From: JAFLCA01 sp041907145
GTDB taxonomy: Bacteria; Bdellovibrionota_C; UBA2361; JAFLCA01
Direction: 5' to 3'
NCBI GenBank assembly: GCA_041907145.1
Contig: JAYRHW010000225.1
Location: forward strand, 1-16,409
DNA: 16,409 bases
Part shown: in pieces, positions 1-6,709 of the stretch
Position numbering within the stretch: position 1 is the first letter of the stretch
Layout of the letters: each line of letters opens with the position of its first letter
Notes under the pieces: model-generated
Databases searched by the model: none
What the model was told of the DNA's origin: nothing
What the model saw: only the letters and a program-made list of their open reading frames with translations
Translations under genes and position numbers: made by a program

Positions 1-242
1 ATATGATGTATTCCCCCAATTTTCTTCGCCAGCTCCGCGCTACGGGCATTAAAGGTGCTGATGTCTACATGGTCGTAGGGCATGGAGATGAGATGGACAT
101 TGGCTTTGCCCAAGGCCTGTACGCAGACAGAAGCCACTACGGAGCTGTCTACTCCTCCGCTGATGCCGACAACGGCAATATCAGCAAAGCCCTGTACTGC
201 CTGCTCAAGATGAGCTGCAACAGCTTTGATATTCGTAATCAT
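1..242 (-). CDS. nadE: NAD+ synthetase NadE, N-terminal part (cut by window edge)
   Basis: Translating the minus strand from the ATG at 242-240 gives 80 residues that run off the left edge. Residues 26-34 read GISGGVDSS, the SGGxDS pyrophosphate (PP)-loop of the N-type ATP pyrophosphatases. It is followed by a helix and then NVHLISMPY, the layout of NAD synthetase, which amidates nicotinic acid adenine dinucleotide to NAD. An AGGAG ribosome-binding site lies at 255-251, eight bases before the ATG. No nitrilase-type glutaminase domain precedes the PP-loop, so this looks like the short, ammonia-dependent type, although the C-terminus is not visible. The identity is supported by the NAD-salvage operon that starts 540 bases away on the other strand. 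Other PP-loop enzymes such as GMP synthetase remain formal alternatives. Confidence 0.85.
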   Translation of the reverse strand, partial: MITNIKAVAAHLEQAVQGFADIAVVGISGGVDSSVVASVCVQALGKANVHLISMPYDHVDISTFNARSAELAKKIGGIHH

Positions 243-387
243 AGGCGGGACTCCTGGCTAGGCCGTCAGGATAGCGTAGAGTAGCGGAATTGTAAGTAGT
301 GAAGCCTCGTAAGAAGCTGTTTTTCCAGCCCTTCTTGATTTAATCGGGTTTTTTTGGGAAAGTGGCAGGCCCTGCCTAAGTCATTAA

Positions 388-461
388 GGCGATGTAGCTC
401 AGTTGGTTAGAGCACAGAACTCATAATTCTGGGGTCGGTAGTTCGAGTCTACCCATCGCTA
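388..461 (+). tRNA. tRNA-Met (CAT anticodon), elongator type
   Basis: The sequence folds as a complete cloverleaf. The acceptor GGCGATG pairs with CATCGCT, with a G1-U72 closing pair. The D-stem is GCTC/GAGC, the anticodon stem CAGAA/TTCTG with loop CTCATAA, and the T-arm GGTAG-TTCGAGT-CTACC. The discriminator is A, and CCA is not encoded. The anticodon stem lacks the three G-C pairs of initiator tRNA, and the D-arm and variable loop resemble elongator methionine tRNA. The CAT anticodon would also fit a lysidine-modified tRNA-Ile2, which is the less likely reading. A partial copy of the 3' end lies about 135 bases downstream. Confidence 0.93.
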
Positions 462-528
462 GTATTTCCGCTTGATAGTTCATCCCGACGTAGCCTTAGC
501 GTAGGCGGACTGTGGCCACCCCCTCCCG

Positions 529-544
529 TCCCCCTAAAGGGGGA
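529..544. repeat. Perfect short hairpin TCCCCC-TAAA-GGGGGA
   Basis: Six G/C-rich pairs close a four-base loop. No T-run follows on the plus strand, so it is not a standard terminator for tRNA-Met, although it could act as a 3' processing or stalling structure. It lies inside the interval between the two copies of the tRNA 3' end. Confidence 0.6.
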
Positions 545-546
545 GC

Positions 547-593
547 CGATGGGTAGGACCTGAACCAAAGGAGCAAGGCGAGTCTGCCCATCG
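547..593. repeat. tRNA-end-like inverted repeat (11-bp stem)
   Basis: CGATGGGTAGG (547-557) pairs with TCTGCCCATCG (583-593), with two G-U pairs and a loop of about 25 bases. Both arms resemble the tRNA-Met T-arm and acceptor 3' sequence: the right arm in direct orientation, the left arm inverted. It looks like a palindrome built from two opposed tRNA ends. No function can be read from it. Confidence 0.5.
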
Positions 594-650
594 CTAGCAT
601 CTCTTCGCTCAATTCTTTCCCGCCACGTCGCTCCGTCCCACGCAATGTTC

Positions 651-710
651 GACTGTCGTTTAGTCTTCGGTCAAAAGTCTAAAAATGCACAGTAGGACTG
701 CAAAATAGTC
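651..710. promoter_or_regulatory. Two GACT-N7-AGTC inverted repeats, candidate operators
   Basis: GACT at 651-654 with AGTC at 662-665, and GACT at 696-699 with AGTC at 707-710, each have exactly seven bases between half-sites. The start-codon hairpin contains a third, related GACT/AGTC pair with a nine-base spacer. Repeated, equally spaced half-sites upstream of an operon would suit a dimeric repressor. The half-sites are only four bases, so chance is a real alternative. Confidence 0.3.
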
Positions 711-754
711 GGCGAATATCAATAATATCATCAAATAGTGTAATAATTACTAGA

Positions 755-787
755 TTTATAGCGACTACTACGGAGAGTCGCTATGAA
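755..787 (+). promoter_or_regulatory. Start-codon hairpin with ribosome-binding site in the loop
   Basis: Bases 755-766 pair with 776-787 in a 12-bp stem with a single T-G wobble at the third pair from the base. The nine-base loop ACTACGGAG (767-775) holds the GGAG ribosome-binding site. The ATG of the TonB receptor (783-785) lies inside the 3' arm. The RNA form would hold the start codon in duplex, so translation would need melting or remodelling by a ligand, protein or ribosome. As DNA, the same inverted repeat could instead be an operator. Position and exactness make a regulatory role likely; the mechanism is inference. Confidence 0.6.
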
Positions 788-2756
788 AAAGAGTTATAAT
801 ACCCTTGCGGCGCTGGTCCTAATGGCAGCGCTTCCGACTACGGCAGGTGCGGAAGTCGAGATTGAGATCTTCGGCGCCAACCCTGCCGGAGAAGATCAGC
901 CCTTCAGTTTTAGTGAAAGAGTCAAGGCTGATTACGACTCCAGTCTGCGGGGCCAAGAGGCCTCCTTCGTTTTTGCTGAAAGTCCTGGCATCACGAACTA
1001 TGCGGACTCTGGCTCCTACCAGGGATACTCGTATTTTCGTCTGCGCGGGATAGATCAGACCAGAATAAACGTCACCCTTGATGGCGTACCGCTCAATGAA
1101 CCCGAGGACCAGGGGGCCTATTTCTCGAACTATCCCGACGTACTCAACTCTCTTGCAGGGTTTCAGATCATCCGCGGCGTAGGAACGAGTCAAAACGGCA
1201 CCGCTAGCTACGCCGGAAGTATACTGCTTTCGTCTCCAGACTTGCGCGCTCTAGCCTCCGAGGCCGGATTCAGTGCGGGCGCCTTTGGCTCTGCGCGAGT
1301 CTTTGCGCAGCGCGGAGTCAAGCTGGATGACGGTGCAGCAGTTTTTATTCGGGCGAGTGAACTGCATTCCGATGGATATCGTAGACGTTCGGGAAATGAC
1401 GCGCAGTCGCTGGTCTATAAATGGGACAACCTACGGAGAGATAATAACTGGTCACTAACTGGAGTACTCGGACATCAGCAGAATGAGCTTGCCTATATCG
1501 GCGCAACCGCAGAGCAGTTAGCTGCTGACCGCAGGGCGAATGGCAATTCCCGGGAGGATGACAATTTCTTCCAATCGCTATCACAGCTGCAAAACAGGCG
1601 ATCGATCGGGGCAGGGGGTGAGCTGACCACAACCGTGTATTACAATCATCTGCAGGGCAACTACGACTTCGACCTAAACAACTTTCTGGGGTTGCCCAGC
1701 ACGAGCGAGCTCTATAATTACGGACTGAGTTCTCATTTCGCAGGGGCCTTCTCCAACTTTCGAACAAGTTTTGGTCAAAACCGAGTAACGCTCGGTGTGC
1801 ACGGCAACTGGTACCAACGAGAGCATGTGGGAAGCGAACGCGCCCTTGGAACGCTCTACGAGAATAGAGGGGTCAAGGAGGAAGCTAGCGTCTTCGCCAA
1901 ATACGAGCGGGCGCTCGGTGATTTCATGCTTCTGTCAGACTTACAGCTTCGCCGTACAACCTTCAACTATCACGGCAGCGTGCCGCTTGGGGAGTTGGGT
2001 TGGACATTCTTTAATCCTAAGGCCGGGGTTACCTACTTACTGTCCAATGATACGAGTATTTTCTACAGTCTGGGGCGAACGGGGCGGGAGCCTACGCGCA
2101 ACGACATGTTTCTCGGTAACGACGAGCTTCTAGCCGATGATTTGGGGAACCCGTTGCTCGGCGTGACGCAGCCGGAGCATGTAGTCGATCAAGAATTGGG
2201 GGTCAGGGCCAAGGGGGCAAGTTGGTCACTGGAGAGTAATTTGTTTCTCCTGAATTTCGACCATGAAATCGCCCTCAGTGGAAAGTTGGGCCCGACCGGG
2301 TTACCCCTCACCGCCAGCGTGGAGAACAGCTATCGCACCGGGATCGAGTTTCAAGGTCGCTGGGATGTTGAGACGACGATGCGCCTTAAGTTGAATGGCG
2401 CCGTCACGCGAAGCCGAATTCGACAGGAGGGGCAAAATATTACCCCCGTGATGACGCCATCGTTCGTGGGTAGCACCGGTGCCGAGTTCCATCATGACTC
2501 GTTCCGGATTGAGGGGGAGGTTCGCTACCAAGGCGCGTCCTACTTGGACTTCGCCAATACGAGCACCATCGGGGGCTTTAGTACCGTAAACCTGTCCGGA
2601 CACTACACTCGCGGAGACGTCGAACTGGGCCTACACCTGAACAATATCCTCAATCGAAGCGCCTATACCAGCGGCTACGTCGATGGAAGCGGACAGTCTC
2701 GATACTTTTCTTCAGCGCCAAGAAATCTGTTTGTGAGTGCAGCATGGAAATTCTGA
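783..2756 (+). CDS. TonB-dependent outer-membrane receptor, probably for an NAD precursor
   Basis: This 657-residue protein begins with a signal peptide (about residues 1-23, cleavage likely after AGA). A plug domain follows at about 45-155, with the typical LRGIDQTRINVTLDGVPL and IIRGVGTSQNG segments. The rest is a 22-strand-type beta-barrel ending in the outer-membrane signature SAAWKF with terminal Phe. Such receptors bind a scarce solute at the surface and import it using TonB-ExbB-ExbD energy; no TonB, ExbB or ExbD gene is in the window. Its stop overlaps the start of pnuC by 13 bases, and nadR follows. By inference it carries nicotinamide riboside, NMN or a related pyridine nucleotide rather than iron or cobalamin. 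The ATG has a GGAG ribosome-binding site eight bases upstream, inside a hairpin loop. Family certain; substrate unproven. Confidence 0.92.
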   Translation: MKKSYNTLAALVLMAALPTTAGAEVEIEIFGANPAGEDQPFSFSERVKADYDSSLRGQEASFVFAESPGITNYADSGSYQGYSYFRLRGIDQTRINVTLDGVPLNEPEDQGAYFSNYPDVLNSLAGFQIIRGVGTSQNGTASYAGSILLSSPDLRALASEAGFSAGAFGSARVFAQRGVKLDDGAAVFIRASELHSDGYRRRSGNDAQSLVYKWDNLRRDNNWSLTGVLGHQQNELAYIGATAEQLAADRRANGNSREDDNFFQSLSQLQNRRSIGAGGELTTTVYYNHLQGNYDFDLNNFLGLPSTSELYNYGLSSHFAGAFSNFRTSFGQNRVTLGVHGNWYQREHVGSERALGTLYENRGVKEEASVFAKYERALGDFMLLSDLQLRRTTFNYHGSVPLGELGWTFFNPKAGVTYLLSNDTSIFYSLGRTGREPTRNDMFLGNDELLADDLGNPLLGVTQPEHVVDQELGVRAKGASWSLESNLFLLNFDHEIALSGKLGPTGLPLTASVENSYRTGIEFQGRWDVETTMRLKLNGAVTRSRIRQEGQNITPVMTPSFVGSTGAEFHHDSFRIEGEVRYQGASYLDFANTSTIGGFSTVNLSGHYTRGDVELGLHLNNILNRSAYTSGYVDGSGQSRYFSSAPRNLFVSAAWKF

Positions 2757-3409
2757 GCCGACTGTTGAGCGTGGAATCCAGCCTGGCCGAAGTCATGGGC
2801 TACAAGCTGAGCTTGGTCGAGTGCATAGGGATCCTCAGTGGCGTAGCCTCTGTGTACTGGGCTACGAAGAGAAATCCGCTGACCTGGCCGGCAGGTCTGC
2901 TAAATGAGGCGGCGTTCCTCTGTATTTTCTATCAGGTTCAGTTGTACTCCGACATGCTGCTGCAAATCTTCTTTGCGGGGACAACATTGTATGGTTGGGC
3001 ATCCTGGAGCGGCACGAACGTGCGACAGGGCGGGGCGGTGAGTCCATTTTCTACCCGACGATTGCATCTGTCCTTACTTGCCACTGTACTCGGGACAATA
3101 CTTCTGGGCGCCCTGATGTCGAGCATACATTCAATCCTGCCGTGGCTCGTGATTGCTCCGGCAGCATATCCGTTTCAGGACGGGTTTACCGCTGCGGCAA
3201 GCATTGTGGCGACGATACTTCTGGCTAGGAGGGCGATCGAGTCTTGGTTGCTGTGGATCGGCGTAGACCTCGTCAGTATTCCCCTGTACTTCGCACGCTC
3301 CATTCCCTTCATGGGAGTCTTGTACATCGGCTTTCTGGGACTGGCGGTGAGCGGACTGCTCGCTTGGTTGAAGGTATTGGACGATGAAGCGTGGTCTGGT
3401 CTTCGGTAA
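2744..3409 (+). CDS. pnuC: PnuC nicotinamide riboside transporter
   Basis: The 221-residue protein is very hydrophobic, with about seven membrane segments, and carries PnuC family marks. These are WPAGLLNEAAF (48-58), LYSDMLLQIFF followed by YGWASW (83-88), QDG near 145, and WLLWIGVDLVSIPLYF (168-183) before a final helix. PnuC proteins pass nicotinamide riboside through the inner membrane by facilitated diffusion; kinase trapping inside drives uptake. Here the kinase is the next gene, overlapping by 26 bases, which also argues against the thiamine-specific relative PnuT. The start overlaps the receptor gene; a later ATG at residue 18 is possible but would remove the overlap without a better ribosome-binding site. 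Confidence 0.9.
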   Translation: MEILSRLLSVESSLAEVMGYKLSLVECIGILSGVASVYWATKRNPLTWPAGLLNEAAFLCIFYQVQLYSDMLLQIFFAGTTLYGWASWSGTNVRQGGAVSPFSTRRLHLSLLATVLGTILLGALMSSIHSILPWLVIAPAAYPFQDGFTAAASIVATILLARRAIESWLLWIGVDLVSIPLYFARSIPFMGVLYIGFLGLAVSGLLAWLKVLDDEAWSGLR

Positions 3410-4469
3410 ATTTTATCCCTTCCACAATGGACACGAGGCCCTCATTCGCTTCGCAAGGGAACAGTGCGACGAATTAATAGTTCTGGCATGCATCTCCGAT
3501 AAGGAGCTTATTCCCGAGCAGCAGCGGCTGGCTTGGATTCGGAAGACATTCGCTGCGGACAGCGGAATCGTGGTCAAAGCGCTTCCCTACCGGGAGGCGG
3601 ACCTTCCCAATACCTCGGTATCAAGTGAGGAGGTCTCGAAAGTTTGGTCTGAGAAATTTATGCAGGTCCTGCCGAAAATAGACATGGTTTGCACCGGTGA
3701 AGACTACGGAGAGTATGTCGCTCGATTTATGGGTTGTAAGCATGCGCGCTTTATTCGTCCTAAGGAGATTTCAGCCACGATGATACGCAATGATCTACAG
3801 AAGCATTGGAGCGCAATGAATCAGTTCGCCAAAGACGACTTGCTCACCAGAGTCGTTATCTGCGGCACTGAATCTACGGGGAAGTCGACCCTGGCAAAAT
3901 TTCTAGCAGAGCGCTTCGGCGGGGGGCTTGTTACGGAGGCTGGAAGAGATCTCATCTCGAACACTGAGGAGTGTTCCTACGAGGACTTGCGGCGGGTAGC
4001 GGAAGTGCACGCCGAGCGCATACGCGTAGCTTCAAAAACTGCACGGCAGGTTCTCTTCTTAGATACGGATATCTACACCACGATCTCCTACGCCCGGTTT
4101 CTATTTGGTAGGGACATGGAGCCAGCCCCGGATGTGGTGAAGGATTCAAGAGGGAGTTTGTATCTCTATTTGGCGAATGACGCTCCGTACGTTCAAGATG
4201 GCACCCGATTGGAGCTCGAGCGGCGAGATGCTCTTGATGCTTCGCATCGAGCGGTACTGGATGAGGAAGGTATCGACTATCATGTGCTCAGAGGGAGTTG
4301 GGAGGAGAAGTACGCTGAAGCCGTTAGGCTTGTAGAGTACAGCCTGGCTATCCGATATCCTTGGGCCGGAAAGACTCTTCTCCCTCCGCGGCCTGCTTTG
4401 GAGATTGTACCGGAGACCTTGGTGTCGCGGGACAGGACTGCGGGTAGCGAGATTTCTCCTGCACCCTAG
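3384..4469 (+). CDS. nadR: NadR-type NMN adenylyltransferase / ribosylnicotinamide kinase
   Basis: Two enzymes are fused in 361 residues. Residues 1-150 are a nucleotidyltransferase with GKFYPFHNGH (8-17) and ISATMIR (129-135), the two ATP-binding signatures of NMN adenylyltransferase. Residues 155-330 are a P-loop kinase with Walker A GTESTGKS (161-168), LDTD (226-229) and a lid-like DGTR (272-275), matching ribosylnicotinamide kinase. It would phosphorylate nicotinamide riboside delivered by PnuC to NMN, then adenylylate it to NAD. The N-terminal helix-turn-helix of enterobacterial NadR is absent, so it should be an enzyme and not a repressor. AAGG upstream supports the ATG at 3384. The last 30 residues are Pro-rich and of unknown role. 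It converges with the next gene four bases away, with no visible terminator. Confidence 0.93.
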   Translation: MKRGLVFGKFYPFHNGHEALIRFAREQCDELIVLACISDKELIPEQQRLAWIRKTFAADSGIVVKALPYREADLPNTSVSSEEVSKVWSEKFMQVLPKIDMVCTGEDYGEYVARFMGCKHARFIRPKEISATMIRNDLQKHWSAMNQFAKDDLLTRVVICGTESTGKSTLAKFLAERFGGGLVTEAGRDLISNTEECSYEDLRRVAEVHAERIRVASKTARQVLFLDTDIYTTISYARFLFGRDMEPAPDVVKDSRGSLYLYLANDAPYVQDGTRLELERRDALDASHRAVLDEEGIDYHVLRGSWEEKYAEAVRLVEYSLAIRYPWAGKTLLPPRPALEIVPETLVSRDRTAGSEISPAP

Positions 4470-4473
4470 GAGT

Positions 4474-5541
4474 CTAGCAAGGGAGCGCCTGTCCGACTTG
4501 CCGTTTCAGCAGGAGAGACTCGATCACGTCGGCGCTTATACGAATTCCAGCTCTCTGAGTGTGGGAGAGTACAGAATCCAAATGCTGACGCAAGGATGTT
4601 GGCGAGAAGATGCGAGCGAGGTGGTTCGAGATGTCGAGATCTAGGCCCTTCTCTAAGTACAGTATCGCCATGGAGTCAGCGAAAGGGACTTTCCAGGCTC
4701 GTCTTAGTCGATCAATTTCCAACATGCGTTGCACGGACTTTGGGGGGCTGGCGCCAGAGAGCCAGCCCGCAACAGTACTCTCAGCAACAGAGACCTCTCG
4801 AGCAATTTCAGCGACGGACGATTCTCCCTTCTGAGATATCGCCGTGGTATATGCGTCGCGCCATTTAATGCGCCGAGCATGTTGAGGGCTCGCTAGAGCC
4901 ATCCTAAGGTCCTCCTTCAGCTCGCCGCGCAAAATATCGAGGGCATCCAAATTGCAGAGTTCCTCGGTGGCAGAAAGCTGCAAAAGCGTGCCGCGCGAAG
5001 TCGCGTAAACCGTCGAGGCAACACCAAGCTCGCCTAGTAGGCAGGCAAGGTGAATGCACAAACTCTCTCCATGCGAGCTCTCGAGTCTGAAGAACTTACC
5101 GGACACGGCGCCTGAGTGCAGAAAATAGCCCTTAAGGAATGCTAATCGTTCTGCGCGCGAGCCAAGAAAGCGCCAGGGGAGGTGAGTGTTATCGGCTGTC
5201 TCTGCCCGAAGGTAGCCCGCTAATCCCTCGGCATAAACCTCCAAAACTTTGGGAGTTCCCCTGTTTTCGGAAGGCGAGCGAAGTCCCAATCTCTCGAGCG
5301 TCTCTGCAGTCTGCGCCAAAATCTGCTGGTCAGGGTGAGCGATGGCGATACGGTCCGAGCGAGCCTCGCGGCGTGATATTGATTGAAACACTCCGAAGAT
5401 ATGCGCTCTGTCTACCGAGGGCTCTCTATCCCCTGGCCAGCACGCCCTAGCCGATGCAGTTGGGAGGGATGGGGGCAAGGACTCCGCAACAGCGGAACAA
5501 GGGAGAGAATGGTTGAGTTGTTGATCTACTTGAGCACGCAT
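4474..5541 (-). CDS. LAGLIDADG-like (catalytically degenerate) plus helix-turn-helix protein
   Basis: From the ATG at 5541 this encodes 355 residues. An open frame continues to an ATG at 5646, but that would overlap the desaturase by 58 bases; a TTG at 5583 is also possible, and no start has a clear ribosome-binding site. After a low-complexity N-terminus, HIFGVFQSIS (47-56) and LAFLKGYFLHSGAVS (133-147) occupy the positions of two LAGLIDADG helices. Each is followed by a segment of about 35 residues (IAIAHPDQQILAQ..., FRLESSHGESLCIHL...) resembling the fold's strands and helix ending in LGL/LGV. The catalytic Asp positions are Ser, so cleavage is unlikely. A helix-turn-helix (243-263, AEIAREVSVAESTVAGWL) follows. 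The plan recalls WhiA, a sporulation/division regulator of Gram-positives. A DNA-binding regulator is my inference; a decayed homing endonuclease is the alternative. Confidence 0.6.
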   Translation of the reverse strand: MRAQVDQQLNHSLPCSAVAESLPPSLPTASARACWPGDREPSVDRAHIFGVFQSISRREARSDRIAIAHPDQQILAQTAETLERLGLRSPSENRGTPKVLEVYAEGLAGYLRAETADNTHLPWRFLGSRAERLAFLKGYFLHSGAVSGKFFRLESSHGESLCIHLACLLGELGVASTVYATSRGTLLQLSATEELCNLDALDILRGELKEDLRMALASPQHARRIKWRDAYTTAISQKGESSVAEIAREVSVAESTVAGWLSGASPPKSVQRMLEIDRLRRAWKVPFADSMAILYLEKGLDLDISNHLARIFSPTSLRQHLDSVLSHTQRAGIRISADVIESLLLKRQVGQALPC

Positions 5542-5588
5542 ACGGAGGAGGGGTAGTCTCCCGCCGAATGAACCACTAATCAATGACT

Positions 5589-6476
5589 CTAGACTTTGCC
5601 AGCCGCTTCCGCGTATATACGCTCCGGCGGTACGCGCAAATCCCATATAAGACCGAGCGATTCCAGGAGCTTCAGCACATAGTGTGAAATATCAAGTTCC
5701 CACCAGTAAAAGCCCTGACGCTCTGAACCTGGGTAGCGATGATGATTATTATGCCAGCCCTCGCCAAGGGTTATCAAAGCAAGCAGGAAGCTATTTCGGC
5801 TGTCGTCGCTAGTCTTAAAGCGTCGGTTGCCCCACAGGTGGCAGAAGGAATTGATGCAGAAGGTGCCGTGATACAAAAGCACCGTGCTTATAAAAAAACC
5901 CCAAACTAACATCTGGTTGGGAGATGTTCCCAGCTGCGGATAGGCGTGCTGGAGCCAGCCTCCAAGCATGAAGGTGAACGCGCCAAGAAGGAAGGGCGGA
6001 ACCATGTAGTACTTATCAAGCAATCTTAGCTCTGGAAACTGCAACAAATCCCTTACCTCGTCTTCGCGGGTGGATACGAACTGCGGACTGAGGACCCAAC
6101 CAATGTGCGCGTAGTAGATGCCGTGAATCACCGGGGAGTGTGCATCTGCCGGAGTGTCTGAATGTTTATGGTGATGACGGTGATGGGAGGACCACCAGAT
6201 AGGCCCCTTCTGGGCGGAAGTCGCGCCTAGAAAAGCAAGTATGAATTGAAAGACGCGGCTAGTGCGGTAAGTGCGGTGCGAGAAATAGCGGTGATAAACC
6301 CCCGTGATCGCAAACATGCGGATGACATACAGTGCCGCGCAAACGAAGACCGCGACAGCGCTGACTCCGGTCCAGATCGCCCAAATACAAACCAAATGAA
6401 CGAGCCAAAAGACTCCCTGCTTGTAAAAATTGGTAAAATCCGGCCTCTCACCGGGAATAGCATCGCCCTGGAACAT
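5589..6476 (-). CDS. Delta-9-type acyl-lipid/acyl-CoA fatty-acid desaturase
   Basis: This 295-residue membrane protein shows the three histidine boxes of the di-iron desaturases: HRYFSH, then HRHHH in an SSHHRHHHKHSD context, and the C-terminal HNNHH in GEGWHNNHHRYPGS. Hydrophobic segments lie at about 20-55 and 75-90, with further membrane spans near 160-210. This spacing is that of delta-9 stearoyl-CoA desaturase-like enzymes, which put the first double bond into acyl chains with O2 and reduced electron carriers. There is no fused cytochrome b5. An AAGG ribosome-binding site precedes the ATG. The gene is followed on the same strand by the LAGLIDADG/HTH gene, which may be co-transcribed. A role in membrane fluidity is expected from the family. 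Confidence 0.93.
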   Translation of the reverse strand: MFQGDAIPGERPDFTNFYKQGVFWLVHLVCIWAIWTGVSAVAVFVCAALYVIRMFAITGVYHRYFSHRTYRTSRVFQFILAFLGATSAQKGPIWWSSHHRHHHKHSDTPADAHSPVIHGIYYAHIGWVLSPQFVSTREDEVRDLLQFPELRLLDKYYMVPPFLLGAFTFMLGGWLQHAYPQLGTSPNQMLVWGFFISTVLLYHGTFCINSFCHLWGNRRFKTSDDSRNSFLLALITLGEGWHNNHHRYPGSERQGFYWWELDISHYVLKLLESLGLIWDLRVPPERIYAEAAGKV

Positions 6477-6709
6477 CAGATTGACCTTAGAGTAAACAAT
6501 TCCCCCTTACTTTCTCATCGCGAGTAAATGCATGCAATACCGAGCGAATTTTTCGTTGATATACGAATAGGCTGGTTCTGCTCCGTCTAAGTTCCTGAAG
6601 GCACGAGATATCCGCTTCAACGGGCAGACTAAGATCATCATAGATGGCACTAACGTAAGCTTAAGGCCTGTGCTAATAGAGAACTAACATAACCCTAACT
6701 TTTATCGTC
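6477..6709. other. Divergent intergenic region, desaturase / NUDIX
   Basis: This 233-base region separates two genes that point away from each other and should carry both promoters. I see an 8-base palindrome TGCATGCA near 6530 and several AT-rich stretches. I find no convincing -35/-10 pair, operator or RNA structure. The NUDIX side lacks a recognisable ribosome-binding site. Confidence 0.4.

Larger units (their letters stand above)
444..597 (+). repeat. Direct duplication of the tRNA-Met 3' end
   Basis: The last part of the T-arm and acceptor of tRNA-Met (444-462) recurs at 579-597 with one mismatch in 19 bases (A to G). The copies are 135 bases apart. A third, inverted similarity to the same tRNA end lies at 547-555 (minus-strand CTACCCATCG-like). 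Duplicated tRNA 3' ends are the classic trace of site-specific integration, but no integrase or cargo lies between the copies. This could be the remnant of a very small element or a degraded tandem tRNA. Confidence 0.55.
462..782. other. Non-coding leader between tRNA-Met and the NAD operon
   Basis: I see no credible gene in these 321 bases. The first half holds a perfect 6-bp hairpin, a larger tRNA-like hairpin and the duplicated tRNA 3' end. The second half becomes AT-rich and must carry the promoter of the TonB-receptor/pnuC/nadR operon. It contains two GACT-N7-AGTC inverted repeats, an 11-base palindrome GTAATAATTAC at 740-750 (a possible operator or -10 region) and the start-codon hairpin at 755-787. 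I could not assign a convincing -35/-10 pair, and I see no match to a thiamine or other well-known riboswitch core. Confidence 0.6.

Noticed and set aside
3..284. Plus-strand open frame of 93 residues at the left edge
   Set aside because: It is antisense to nadE, whose minus-strand frame has the SGGVDSS motif and an AGGAG ribosome-binding site.
600..782. Thiamine riboswitch and PnuT reading of the transporter operon
   Set aside because: No thiamine-riboswitch core is visible, and the partner gene is a clear nicotinamide nucleotide enzyme, not a thiamine kinase.
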